A program made the position numbers and the translations under genes. From positions 221,843 to 285,842 of the forward strand of contig NZ_SUKA01000005.1 in the NCBI RefSeq assembly GCF_005049105.1: a DNA stretch of 64,000 nucleotides, in the 5' to 3' direction. The stretch comes from Sphingobacterium alkalisoli (lineage in GTDB: Bacteria > Bacteroidota > Bacteroidia > Sphingobacteriales > Sphingobacteriaceae). The notes below the pieces were generated by a model that was not told the DNA's origin, searched no databases, and was given only the letters and a program-made list of their open reading frames with translations. How positions within the stretch are numbered: position 1 is the first letter of the stretch; each line of letters starts with the position of its first letter. This document shows positions 44,235-52,729 of this stretch, piece after piece.

Positions 44235-45530
44235 TTAAAATGGTTTAAGCGTAAAGTACTGTTTAACGAGGGGAACAGCATGTTCTTTAGCTTGCGCACT
44301 CCGTTCGCTTTTCCGTTCCGGTCTGCTGCTGGCTTGGAGCGGCAGTTTACTGCTTGATGTTTTACCGCTGATGTCTTCCAGTACAGCGGCGAGTAGGGGT
44401 TCCTCCGGATTGCCCAAATTAGGAATGTTATCGCCGCTCACTTCGATATCTACTTGCATACCATCGAAATAATCACTCCAACCATCGGCATTACGAATTA
44501 GGAAACTAGCCAAGTATACGGTGTAATTGTCAATCCGGATAGGGAAGAAGCCCACGGGCTTACCGTAAGTCCGCTGTCCGACGAGTTTAACCGAAAGGTG
44601 GGGTTTGAGACTGCTGATCAACAGCTCGGCTGCCGAAGCCGTACGATTAGAGACGATAAAATAAAGTTGCGTGATACCTTCGAGTGCGCCTTTTTTGCTA
44701 AAATAATGCGTGTTGGCGGTTTCGCTGTAATCGATATCTGCCATGGTGGCTAGCCGGCCATTATAGTCCACGCTTTTACCGTGGACATCTAGGTACGGCT
44801 GATATTGCAGAATGTTAGCCTGTTTGTTCTGCATGCGACCATTAAACTGTTCGCTGAACATGACCTTACCTTTTACCGAAGAAGGAGCAATCAGATTGGC
44901 AAGATATTCCGCACTCTCCACGTAACCGCCACCGTTGGAACGCAGGTCGACAATAAGATGACTGCTGCCGGCAGCGGCGATCTCGGCAAAAGCCTCGTCG
45001 AGTTCGTTTTGTATATTGCTAAGTTGCGGAAACGAACTGATAGCGAGGTAGGAAACTTTCTTGCCGGCTATTTCCAGGTGCTGGCGCATGTTGAGGCCTA
45101 CTCCTGATTCGGTATTGGCCCTGGCCGAAGAAATACTGCTGCCTGTATAGCGCTCCATGTAGGAGTACTTTGCCCTGGTATCAATATTGGACCACTCGTA
45201 AGGTTGTCCATCGGTGCGTAACTTATATTGGCTGATATCGTACAGTTCGAGTTGGTAGGCCGTTAGTTCTGGAGTGATACCACCGTAGCGCTTGCGTGGA
45301 TTGAAATCGGCATAAGGGGGAAGAGCGTCATTCCAAAGGTAGGCCTGGCGTGCGTACAAAAAAATTGAATCCAGGGTAAGCTCTTGTCGCGTACCTGTAG
45401 TAGGGGAGATGATCGCATCGGGTGCAACATTTGGTGTAGAATCTTCTTTGCCACAGCAAGGAAACAGCAAAAATAAAGGTATGCTGAAAATAATGAAAGT
45501 TGGATAAAAAGGATACCTGTTACGCAACAT
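44235..45530 (-). CDS. S41 family peptidase, lipoprotein
   Basis: A 431-residue protein whose N-terminal hydrophobic segment ends in a lipobox-like LFPCCGK, so it is probably anchored in the outer membrane. The tail-specific protease core is present: GGGYVESAEYLANL, the catalytic serine region NRTASAAELLISSL, and the lysine region GQRTYGKPVGF. An N-terminal helical part resembles that of Bacteroidota S41 lipoproteins. It is the last gene of the minus-strand heme island and may process surface or host proteins. The ATG at 45548 is an alternative start. Confidence 0.85.
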   Translation of the reverse strand: MLRNRYPFYPTFIIFSIPLFLLFPCCGKEDSTPNVAPDAIISPTTGTRQELTLDSIFLYARQAYLWNDALPPYADFNPRKRYGGITPELTAYQLELYDISQYKLRTDGQPYEWSNIDTRAKYSYMERYTGSSISSARANTESGVGLNMRQHLEIAGKKVSYLAISSFPQLSNIQNELDEAFAEIAAAGSSHLIVDLRSNGGGYVESAEYLANLIAPSSVKGKVMFSEQFNGRMQNKQANILQYQPYLDVHGKSVDYNGRLATMADIDYSETANTHYFSKKGALEGITQLYFIVSNRTASAAELLISSLKPHLSVKLVGQRTYGKPVGFFPIRIDNYTVYLASFLIRNADGWSDYFDGMQVDIEVSGDNIPNLGNPEEPLLAAVLEDISGKTSSSKLPLQASSRPERKSERSAQAKEHAVPLVKQYFTLKPF

Positions 45531-45551
45531 AATAATAAGGCTGGTCAAATT

Positions 45552-45592
45552 ATCAAAAACTTCCCTTGAACCAATAAAAACAAGGGAAGTTT
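45552..45592 (-). terminator. Terminator/attenuator before the S41 protease gene
   Basis: AAACTTCCCTTG and CAAGGGAAGTTT form a 12-bp stem with an 11-nt loop; on the minus strand TTTTTGATAA follows. It separates the lipoprotein genes from the protease gene. Confidence 0.6.
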
Positions 45593-45617
45593 GGAAAACG
45601 TACTAAGATGGAAGCTA

Positions 45618-46634
45618 TTACTCGACTATTTTGATGTTATGCGGATAATACCCGGTACCGTTTGTCGCCAGATTCGAACCCTGATAGGTGAGTCGGATCT
45701 GTAAACCTGGGTCGCTTTCTAAATTAATACCTGTAGGTGCATCTGCCGGAACCTGAAAAGAAACCTCATTATAAGCTTCGTTGGCGCCCATATAGTTTAA
45801 TGTTAAGAACGATATATAACCCGTGCCAGGATCAATATAGTAAAAACGTGAGCGGTTGATACTGTACTGTTCGCCGTAATGCCGGATTGGAACAGTAAAG
45901 GTTTCTCCTCGTTTAACTTCGATCGTTTGTGTGTGATTAAAATAAATATAAGGTACACTTGGTTCTTCGGTGACGGTTATCATTTTTGTACTGCTTTTGA
46001 CAGGTACGTTGTATTTGTTGACGACCTTTGCATAATAATCTCCGGCTGGAATGCCTGATCCGTCGGGCTGATCGGCAATAAAATTAATTCCACCGACCGA
46101 AACCTGTGCGCTATGAATTACCTTAAATTCTTCATTGTTGTCGTTAACTAGGAAAAGGCTGTCCGAACCATCTCCTGCAGTATTAAACAGATTAATAGTA
46201 TATTTTGCTCCTACTTGTACATTAATGGCAGTTTCGTCGACGAAAGAAGGCAATAGGGCCCCGTTTATTAATTTAATGGTATAGGTCTTGGCTGTACCAT
46301 TCTGGGCGGTTACGGTATAGGTCGTTCCGTCTTCTAGTGGTATGCTTGCGCCAGAAGCTGGAGAGACCGTCGCATTCCTGGATACGGTTATTTCCGGATT
46401 GACGGTTTCTGGAATAGGCCACTCGGTACTGCCAGGCCATACAATATGAATGGTTGAACCATCGATAATCCCCGCAATAGTGTCTTGCCCGTTATAATAA
46501 CCTATTTTAAAAGAAGTAATCTCAGTGTAAGGTGTGGGAGCGGTCTCGTATTCTTTGCTACAGGAACCCAATACGCCTGTTCCGATTAATAAAAACAGAT
46601 AAGCTACAGGATATAAATATTTTTTCATTGTCAT
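45618..46634 (-). CDS. Lipoprotein with immunoglobulin-like domains (DUF5018-like)
   Basis: A 338-residue protein with signal peptide and lipobox (LGSCSKE). Residues about 35-125 contain TEITSFKIGYYNGQDTIAGI and TYTVTAQNGTAKTYTIKL, the layout of the DUF5018/DUF1735-like beta-sandwich domains of Bacteroidota surface lipoproteins. Two further beta domains follow. It is related in plan to the next upstream protein. Probably surface-exposed and part of the heme island. ATG at 46628 is an alternative start. Function unknown. Confidence 0.7.
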   Translation of the reverse strand: MTMKKYLYPVAYLFLLIGTGVLGSCSKEYETAPTPYTEITSFKIGYYNGQDTIAGIIDGSTIHIVWPGSTEWPIPETVNPEITVSRNATVSPASGASIPLEDGTTYTVTAQNGTAKTYTIKLINGALLPSFVDETAINVQVGAKYTINLFNTAGDGSDSLFLVNDNNEEFKVIHSAQVSVGGINFIADQPDGSGIPAGDYYAKVVNKYNVPVKSSTKMITVTEEPSVPYIYFNHTQTIEVKRGETFTVPIRHYGEQYSINRSRFYYIDPGTGYISFLTLNYMGANEAYNEVSFQVPADAPTGINLESDPGLQIRLTYQGSNLATNGTGYYPHNIKIVE

Positions 46635-46649
46635 GATCGTTAAAGCGGA

Positions 46650-47474
46650 TTAATTATTGTAGAAAATGCGGATTGGATTTTTCAGCGTGGTCTCGCGACT
46701 GTAATACCGAAGTTTAATGTGGTACAAACCTTCTGGTGGGGTATTTGTATAAATCTGATCTCGTCCACTTCCCACTACGCGTCCTTCGATATTATTTAAA
46801 TTCAGGAGCATATAAGCAGACGAAATGATGGGAGGTACGCCTGATTGTGCCAGCTTAAACTTATACACTGTCCCATCCTGGCTGATCAGACTTGCCTGAG
46901 CCAGCTCCAGGTCGAATTCAAAGTTAGTCGAATATGGGTAGGTACTTAAGGTGTTATATATGTATATGTAGTTTGTGTTCAGCCAATTAGTTTGATCATA
47001 GCTTACTGGATTAGTGGGGTCTGTGGTCACCTCATTCATTAGCAATGGGGGTTGATTGGTTTTAATCAGCAATCGGTAGGTCGCTGTACTGCCATCTGTG
47101 GCGGTAACAGGATAGCTGATTTCTCGTGTAGAACCTTCGGCAAAGTAGGTGAGTACATTCGTGATCAAGGTATCGGATCCTTCTTTTAATGTGCTACCTT
47201 CGGCTACGGTAATTTCAGGTTCTAATGTATTGAGATACTGGCCTGCGGGTATAGTAAGCGTAATAGTCTTGTCATTTTCATTGATGGCGCCTACGATTTC
47301 CGCTGCCGTATTCACAATCTTAAAACTGCTGATGCGTGCCATGGGTTCTTCCTCGTAAGGTGTAATTTCTGTTTTGGTGCATGCACTAATAAGTCCCATG
47401 CTTATCAAGGCGACAGATAGTATCGCTTTGTATCCGAATTTTAATCTAGGTGTTTGTAAAGTTGTATTCATCAT
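46650..47474 (-). CDS. Lipoprotein with immunoglobulin-like domain, paralog of the next gene
   Basis: A protein of about 274 residues with a lipobox (LISACTK). RISSFKIVNTAAEIVGAI and SYPVTATDGSTATYRLLIK match the N-terminal domain plan of the neighbouring lipoprotein. The C-terminal half has many Tyr and Asn residues (YIYIYNTLSTYPYSTNFEF). Probably outer-membrane anchored. Start chosen at the MMN pair close to the signal peptide; the frame extends to 47498. Confidence 0.68.
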   Translation of the reverse strand: MMNTTLQTPRLKFGYKAILSVALISMGLISACTKTEITPYEEEPMARISSFKIVNTAAEIVGAINENDKTITLTIPAGQYLNTLEPEITVAEGSTLKEGSDTLITNVLTYFAEGSTREISYPVTATDGSTATYRLLIKTNQPPLLMNEVTTDPTNPVSYDQTNWLNTNYIYIYNTLSTYPYSTNFEFDLELAQASLISQDGTVYKFKLAQSGVPPIISSAYMLLNLNNIEGRVVGSGRDQIYTNTPPEGLYHIKLRYYSRETTLKNPIRIFYNN

Positions 47475-47488
47475 ATTTTTTAAATAAA

Positions 47489-47514
47489 CCGGTGTCAATA
47501 GATCTTGACACCGG
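47489..47514 (-). terminator. Hairpin between HmuY-like and lipoprotein genes
   Basis: CCGGTGTCAA and TTGACACCGG form a 10-bp perfect stem with a 6-nt loop, followed on the minus strand by TTTATTT. It may reduce read-through into the lipoprotein genes. Confidence 0.5.
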
Positions 47515-47559
47515 AATTTTACTATAGTATACCAAATAAACTATTGCGTTGTTCCTGAC

Positions 47560-48252
47560 CTACAGTTCGGCGTAGTCAAAACTCATAAAAGGAAAGTTGG
47601 TGGCTGCAAACCCTGAATTTGGTATCTCATCTTTATAGACACTATTTAGACGGATTTTCCAATCACTGCCCGTACTTTTATTTACTAGAATGTAGGTGCG
47701 TGGTTGATAGCTTGACATAATGTGGACACTGATGTCGTAGATATACCATCCGGCACTACTTGGATTTCCAGTTCCGCTTGTACTGTTAGCTCCCGCCGTA
47801 CCTGAGGAAATGAGTGTTCCTCCTGTGGAGCTTACACTTCCAAATGCGGTATTTACGTAGTACAAATCATACTTTGCGGTGTTTACGGTAAAACTGGCAT
47901 TTGCTGTTCCGCTAAATAGGAAATCATAATTTCCGGAAGTACCTCCATCGTTATTGCCTAGGTCGTAATAATATGTACCAGCGGGGTTCGCCCATTGGGT
48001 CGTATCTACCAAATCGGGAACTGTTCCCTGATGGAAATTTCGGGCACCGTATACACCGGATGAAATTGTGGTAAGATACCCTTTGGTATTTGCGGCCGTA
48101 AAGTTGGCTGTGCCGCCTATGGCTGGAGGTGTAACTGCTAAGCTATTTGCCTGTAAATCAGGTGCGACATCGTTGTCTTTATTACATGATGCTGTTAAGC
48201 CGATAACAGCAAGTCCAAATGCAATTGTTAGTAATCTAAATGATTTTTTCAT
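47560..48252 (-). CDS. HmuY-like lipoprotein (third copy)
   Basis: A protein of about 230 residues with a lipobox (LTASCNKD). The C-terminal region GWYIYDISVHIMSSYQPRTY followed by WKIRLNSVYKDEIP corresponds to the conserved end of HmuY proteins (GWYxYD...HIMxPxPxRTY), which bind heme at the cell surface. The tryptophan-aspartate motif WDLAF of the other copies is absent, so this is the most divergent one. The frame extends to 48279; the ATG at 48252 starts the signal peptide. Confidence 0.72.
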   Translation of the reverse strand: MKKSFRLLTIAFGLAVIGLTASCNKDNDVAPDLQANSLAVTPPAIGGTANFTAANTKGYLTTISSGVYGARNFHQGTVPDLVDTTQWANPAGTYYYDLGNNDGGTSGNYDFLFSGTANASFTVNTAKYDLYYVNTAFGSVSSTGGTLISSGTAGANSTSGTGNPSSAGWYIYDISVHIMSSYQPRTYILVNKSTGSDWKIRLNSVYKDEIPNSGFAATNFPFMSFDYAEL

Positions 48253-48380
48253 TTTTTTTCTGTAATTTTGCCGCTTCAAGAGGGGCCGGTTAATGAATAA
48301 AATTGTTAATTAGTCTTCATGTACCGGATGTACCTGCAACGTATATCCGGTTTTTTATTTGGTATATATAGCGTTTACTT

Positions 48381-49178
48381 TTATTTAATCTCAAACTTGG
48401 TACTTCCCGCCGGTGCAAGTATATATTCAAAGGTGAAATAGACTTTGGGCGACGATCTGGTCCATTCTGATCGCTCAAACTGATCCTTATAAAGTGATAT
48501 TAACTTGATCTTAGCGTAATTTCCTTTTGCCGTGCGGACGATGACGGTACGCGGAGGAACGACTGTGCCATTCTTTAGTGTTAAAGGACGATCAAGTGCG
48601 TAAGCCACATGTTGATTTGCGTAAGCACCGTCACGCACGATTATACCAGCGAAATCATAGAGGTACCAGCCTATTCCTTCACCAAATTCTCCGTAATTAT
48701 CGGTGCCGATGAGGTTGCCGCCGGTCTTAAACTCACTGTCGACAGGTATATCCGTAACTTCGTCAAAGGGTTTTTCTATAATTGCAATACCTCCTTTGGC
48801 TGTATTTCCGTATCCAGAGTTGGTAGAGTTGCTGCCGTTGTTGCCAGATACAAAGCTATTTAACAAACCGCCAAAAGCCAGGTCCCAACGGTTGGTTTGT
48901 TGATATTTTGCTTCCATGGGCTTATTGTTTTCTAAACTATAGTATATAGCTGCTGCTGCAGACTCGAAATTGTTGTCCTGCGTTCCTTGAAAGTTCTCTA
49001 CCCGAATAAGTTTATAGAAATTGGACTCATCGGAAGGTGTTGTATCATCTGGTATCTCTTCTTCGTCCTGTCCGGGGTCATTTCCCTTGTCACAGGCTAC
49101 AAATCCGATAACTAAAAATGCAAGGAAGACATAAGTTATGCTGAGAGCTGCCTTTGCGATGTATTTATTAATATCCAT
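48381..49178 (-). CDS. HmuY family lipoprotein (second copy)
   Basis: A 265-residue protein with a lipobox (GFVACDK) and acidic linker. HmuY features: NRWDLAFGGLLNSFVSGNNG, GWYLYDFAGIIVRDG, PPRTVIVRTAKGNYAKIKLI. HmuY is a heme-binding outer-membrane lipoprotein that hands heme to a TonB-dependent receptor. The ATG at 49178 gives the signal peptide; the frame extends to 49220. A Fur-box-like dyad lies 16 bp upstream, suggesting its own iron-controlled promoter. Confidence 0.85.
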   Translation of the reverse strand: MDINKYIAKAALSITYVFLAFLVIGFVACDKGNDPGQDEEEIPDDTTPSDESNFYKLIRVENFQGTQDNNFESAAAAIYYSLENNKPMEAKYQQTNRWDLAFGGLLNSFVSGNNGSNSTNSGYGNTAKGGIAIIEKPFDEVTDIPVDSEFKTGGNLIGTDNYGEFGEGIGWYLYDFAGIIVRDGAYANQHVAYALDRPLTLKNGTVVPPRTVIVRTAKGNYAKIKLISLYKDQFERSEWTRSSPKVYFTFEYILAPAGSTKFEIK

Positions 49179-49193
49179 AATTTCTTTATTTTT

Positions 49194-49212
49194 ATTTAAA
49201 ATCATTCTAAAT
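49194..49212 (-). promoter_or_regulatory. Fur-box-like dyad before the second HmuY gene
   Basis: ATTTAAAAT, C, ATTCTAAAT is a 9-1-9 dyad with one mismatch. The 16-bp string AATCATTCTAAATAAT recurs exactly upstream of the TonB-dependent receptor gene. Confidence 0.55.
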
Positions 49213-49311
49213 AATAGCAAATATAATAGCTTTACTTAAGAGGTAATGTATGAAAAGTGATATTTCGTTTATGAAATTCGGTATTTGTGGAAGCTGAAAG
49301 TAAGTGTTAAT

Positions 49312-50043
49312 TTACAGATTCTTGCTGCCATCCTGTTGTACGTAATACCGGAAAGTATAGTAGGGGGCAGGCCAATTCATATTGGTGACCGCTGGTGGAT
49401 TACCCTTATAGGCGTTGATAAGTTGTAATTTAGCATATTTTCCGTCGGGTAATCGGATAGCATAGGTTCTATCTGGCAAGGCCTGCATAATGTGGGTACT
49501 TAAGCTATACCGAAACCAGCCATAGGACGATTCAGAAGACGCCCAGCCGATTTTGGTAACCTCGCTTTGATCAAATTCTTCGTCGCTAGGCGCTGCGATC
49601 ACGCTTTGATAAGATTGTTTCAATAGTAACACAGCGCTATGACTTGCTGGACCTTCATATCCAGGATTGAATTCGTCGTTGGCATTATTGACATATACCT
49701 CCGAGTTGTAAGGTCCCGTAAAAGCTAAATCCCAATCGTTGGTTTTAAGCCATTGCAAGGAATCTTGTTTTGTTTTGATCCAAACTTGTTTTTGATCACG
49801 AAAACGGAAGAGAAAGGTATAAAAGGGTCGGTTTTCCTTTCCTTCTACTCCCTCAGCCATAGAGGCCTCTATATCGCCTGCCAAATCGTAGATAACAGTG
49901 CTTTTTCCATCTTCCAACGCTGGACGCGGATCCTCATCTTTGTCGCAAGAAGAAAGCGAAAGGATAAACAGTAATCCGAAGAATACCTTGCCTAGCAAGA
50001 AGATACTCCGGCATTCATTTAATATTATTTGTAGTGTTTTCAT
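49312..50043 (-). CDS. hmuY: HmuY family lipoprotein (first copy)
   Basis: A 243-residue lipoprotein (lipobox SLSSCDKD). It has the fullest set of HmuY motifs: KTNDWDLAFTGPYNSEVYVN, YGWFRYSLSTHIMQALPDRT and DGKYAKLQLINAYKG. It follows the TonB-dependent receptor gene by 54 bp, the classic HmuR-HmuY arrangement reversed in order. It should bind heme outside the cell and deliver it to the receptor. Confidence 0.88.
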   Translation of the reverse strand: MKTLQIILNECRSIFLLGKVFFGLLFILSLSSCDKDEDPRPALEDGKSTVIYDLAGDIEASMAEGVEGKENRPFYTFLFRFRDQKQVWIKTKQDSLQWLKTNDWDLAFTGPYNSEVYVNNANDEFNPGYEGPASHSAVLLLKQSYQSVIAAPSDEEFDQSEVTKIGWASSESSYGWFRYSLSTHIMQALPDRTYAIRLPDGKYAKLQLINAYKGNPPAVTNMNWPAPYYTFRYYVQQDGSKNL

Positions 50044-50097
50044 TGCTCTTTACTCTTTTATCTTAATCTAACCCCTAAATCCTCAGGTATCTCACAT

Positions 50098-52476
50098 CTA
50101 CTCCTTCATCCACCGATAACTTAATCCACCCAGAATAATCCTTCCGGGCTGGCCGAGCATATTACGGTGTGTGAAGTTGAGCAGATTATCTGCTATTAAG
50201 CGCAAGGTTAACTTTCTGTTCCATAGGTTTTTTTCGATTGTTAAATTAAGCAATACATGATCCGGTACAAATTCATCATACTCATCGATAAATTGATTGG
50301 AAGTGGTCTCCTGAAAAGGATATTTACCGCGGATATTTGCCCGTAGATTAAAGTTTATCTCCCACGGACGGTACTCGTATAATGCTTTCAGATTGAGCAT
50401 ATGGCGCGAGCGATCTTCGATACCCCAATAATCGGCAACGGTTGGTTCCCGTGATTCGCCAGTAACGGGGTTGTTTATCGTCTGGTTATAAGGCCATCCA
50501 CCGGCACGTATGCTGTCCAGTACGCTGAGATCTTTTGCGATAAGGTATTGGTAGCCTGCGGAAAGTTGTAGGTTTACAGTAGCCTGGTAAGTAGTGGAAA
50601 CTTCAAAACCCTTATTTACCGCTTTAGGTAGATTTCTGTAGCTGTAAACTGTTGAAAACGATGTGGTTCCTCCGACGATAATCGTATTGATCTGATTATT
50701 TATGCGGTGGTAGAAGGCAGAAACTTCACTCTGCCATTTCGAATTCGGATTCCATACCAATCCCACATTGTTGGATAAACTTTTTTCCGCTTGTAGATTT
50801 CCGGATACAAGATTGAGCATATAGGAGTTTTTAAAACTTAATTCACCACTGTTTTCCATGGCCTGAATCACATCGGCAATACGGTCACTTCCAACAACGA
50901 GATAGTTGGCTGCAGGATTATAAAATACCTGATAGCGCATTTTATAATCTGGAGCTTTAAATCCGGCACCTACACCCGCCTTCGCCAATAGTGTCGGACT
51001 GATGTGGTACTGTAATCCGAAACTCGGACTTAGACGGCCATCATATACATTGGTATAATCGTAACGTAGGCCTAGTGTGGTCAGTATGCCATCTATGGGT
51101 TTCCATTCGGTTTGGAGAAATGCAAAAGCCGTATTGAGCGATCTCTCTTCGTCAAGATCTTGATTATCCATGATTTCTATACTACCACCTAAACCTCCGG
51201 TAAACTTAACGGTCCGAATAGGGCTATAGGCAAATTGCTGCTCCACTCGGTGTACCTGCTGGCCAAATTCTTCTGCATCGGCTAGTATACCCTGACGAAG
51301 CCACTGTGCCTGCATAGCGGTATGAAAGCGCGTAAAATAATAACGTGTCATGCTCCGAAGGCCTGAATGGAAAGTATGGTCATAGCTGGCAGATAGGTTG
51401 ACATCTTGATCTGTTTGTGTGTCTTCAATCGTTATATCATCCGACCACCCATTAATCATCTTGGAATTCCGTGCCGCATAGCGCCCCGTAAAACCTACAG
51501 TTCCGTTTTTGGTGATGCGGTAGCGTGTACGCCCCTGAAAACTGTAGTTCGTATAGGGTGGAAAGGTAGTGCTTTCTTCGGTGAGGTACCTGCTGTCGGT
51601 ATTAAAGCCGTCGGTTCGGTAATAATTGCCCGAAAAAACCACGGAACCCCGCTGGTTGGCAAAGGGCGTTTCAGCCTCTAATGTGGCATCTATTGTATTG
51701 AGCGTACCGTATAAAAAGGAGGCATGCGCCTGTGGTGCTACGGCTCCATGCCGGGTGATAATGTTGATGGCGCCACCTAAGGCATCGCTGCCGTATAGGC
51801 AAGAGCTCGCGCCTTTTATAATCTCAATACGTTCGATATTGGTAACCGAGATGCGCGAAAGATCAAAGTTGCCGCTATTCCTACCGAGCATGGGCTGCCC
51901 ATCGATCAAAACCATCACGTAGTTGCTGCTGAAACCCTGAATTTGAACACCTACCGCCCGTGAACCTCCGGCAATGTCGTTGACCACCGCAATACCGGTC
52001 TGCTCTTTCATCACTTCATCAAGCCTGCGGCTACCCATAAGTTCGATTTCCCGGCGGGTAATAATCTTGACCGGCATAGCCGAATTTTCGGCTTTGATGA
52101 GATTGTCGACGCTTCGTCGGCGCTCCTGAACGGATACTTCGGTGATACTAGCTTCACTTGGACGCATGGTCAGTTCTACGCTGCTTGATTTTTTCAAGGG
52201 CAGATCCTGCTCGATCGGGTAGTAACCAACGCTGCTGACACGTAGTTGATAAGTGCCTTCATATAACTTATCGAAAGAAAACCTACCTTCTTTATCGGTA
52301 AGAGTGGTATGTCGGTCGGGAAGGAGTATGATGGTGGCCTGTACGATTGCATTGCCAGATTTGTCGAGCACACGCCCTTTGATCTGATACAATTCTTGCG
52401 CATAGGCAAGTAAACTGAAAGAGGATAAACCGGTAATGTACACTGTTAATTTTATGAAAAATATAGCTTGATTCAC
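50098..52476 (-). CDS. hmuR: TonB-dependent heme receptor (HmuR-like)
   Basis: A 792-residue outer-membrane receptor: signal peptide (LLAYAQ), a carboxypeptidase-regulatory-like domain (YQIKGRVLDKSGNAIVQATI), a plug domain (SRRLDEVMKEQTGIAVVNDI, IKGASSCLYGSDALGGAINI) and a beta barrel ending in GGLSYRWMKE. The FKAP...NPAANY region resembles the FRAP/NPNL pair of heme receptors. With the HmuY genes downstream, heme or hemoprotein uptake is the likely function. The symbol is by context. Confidence 0.88.
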   Translation of the reverse strand: MNQAIFFIKLTVYITGLSSFSLLAYAQELYQIKGRVLDKSGNAIVQATIILLPDRHTTLTDKEGRFSFDKLYEGTYQLRVSSVGYYPIEQDLPLKKSSSVELTMRPSEASITEVSVQERRRSVDNLIKAENSAMPVKIITRREIELMGSRRLDEVMKEQTGIAVVNDIAGGSRAVGVQIQGFSSNYVMVLIDGQPMLGRNSGNFDLSRISVTNIERIEIIKGASSCLYGSDALGGAINIITRHGAVAPQAHASFLYGTLNTIDATLEAETPFANQRGSVVFSGNYYRTDGFNTDSRYLTEESTTFPPYTNYSFQGRTRYRITKNGTVGFTGRYAARNSKMINGWSDDITIEDTQTDQDVNLSASYDHTFHSGLRSMTRYYFTRFHTAMQAQWLRQGILADAEEFGQQVHRVEQQFAYSPIRTVKFTGGLGGSIEIMDNQDLDEERSLNTAFAFLQTEWKPIDGILTTLGLRYDYTNVYDGRLSPSFGLQYHISPTLLAKAGVGAGFKAPDYKMRYQVFYNPAANYLVVGSDRIADVIQAMENSGELSFKNSYMLNLVSGNLQAEKSLSNNVGLVWNPNSKWQSEVSAFYHRINNQINTIIVGGTTSFSTVYSYRNLPKAVNKGFEVSTTYQATVNLQLSAGYQYLIAKDLSVLDSIRAGGWPYNQTINNPVTGESREPTVADYWGIEDRSRHMLNLKALYEYRPWEINFNLRANIRGKYPFQETTSNQFIDEYDEFVPDHVLLNLTIEKNLWNRKLTLRLIADNLLNFTHRNMLGQPGRIILGGLSYRWMKE

Positions 52477-52483
52477 TATTTTT

Positions 52484-52502
52484 ATTTTTAATCATTCTAA
52501 AT
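52484..52502 (-). promoter_or_regulatory. Fur-box-like dyad before the TonB-dependent receptor
   Basis: ATTTTTAAT, C, ATTCTAAAT: a 9-1-9 dyad with two mismatches, 7 bp upstream of the receptor ATG and sharing AATCATTCTAAATAAT with the site at 49,194. Confidence 0.5.
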
Positions 52503-52665
52503 AATGTTACAAAACAAGGGAATGTTTCTGATATTATATCTATGAAATCTGATAAATCTTATCTGAAAATTGATATTTATTGCAGATAAAGATGGGTTTG
52601 ATTGTTTAATAAGATCTTGTTTTTTAGTATTTTAACTAAATATTTGATGTGTCTTAATTCGAAGC

Positions 52666-52695
52666 AGTCTAAATCAAAAAATTTTTATTTAGACT
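52666..52695. promoter_or_regulatory. Inverted repeat upstream of hmuT
   Basis: AGTCTAAAT and ATTTAGACT are perfect inverted copies separated by 12 bp, in the divergent receptor/hmuT region. The half-site resembles ATTCTAAAT of the Fur-like dyads; possibly a regulator site for the plus-strand operon. Confidence 0.4.
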
Positions 52696-52729
52696 TATTA
52701 TTGATTGATTTGTACTTTAATATTGCAAA

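Noticed and set aside
48322..48353. Hairpin ACCGGAT/ATCCGGT followed by T-run on the plus strand
   Set aside because: Its T-run is on the strand without genes here; it is not oriented to end the minus-strand HmuY transcript, so I did not list it as a terminator.
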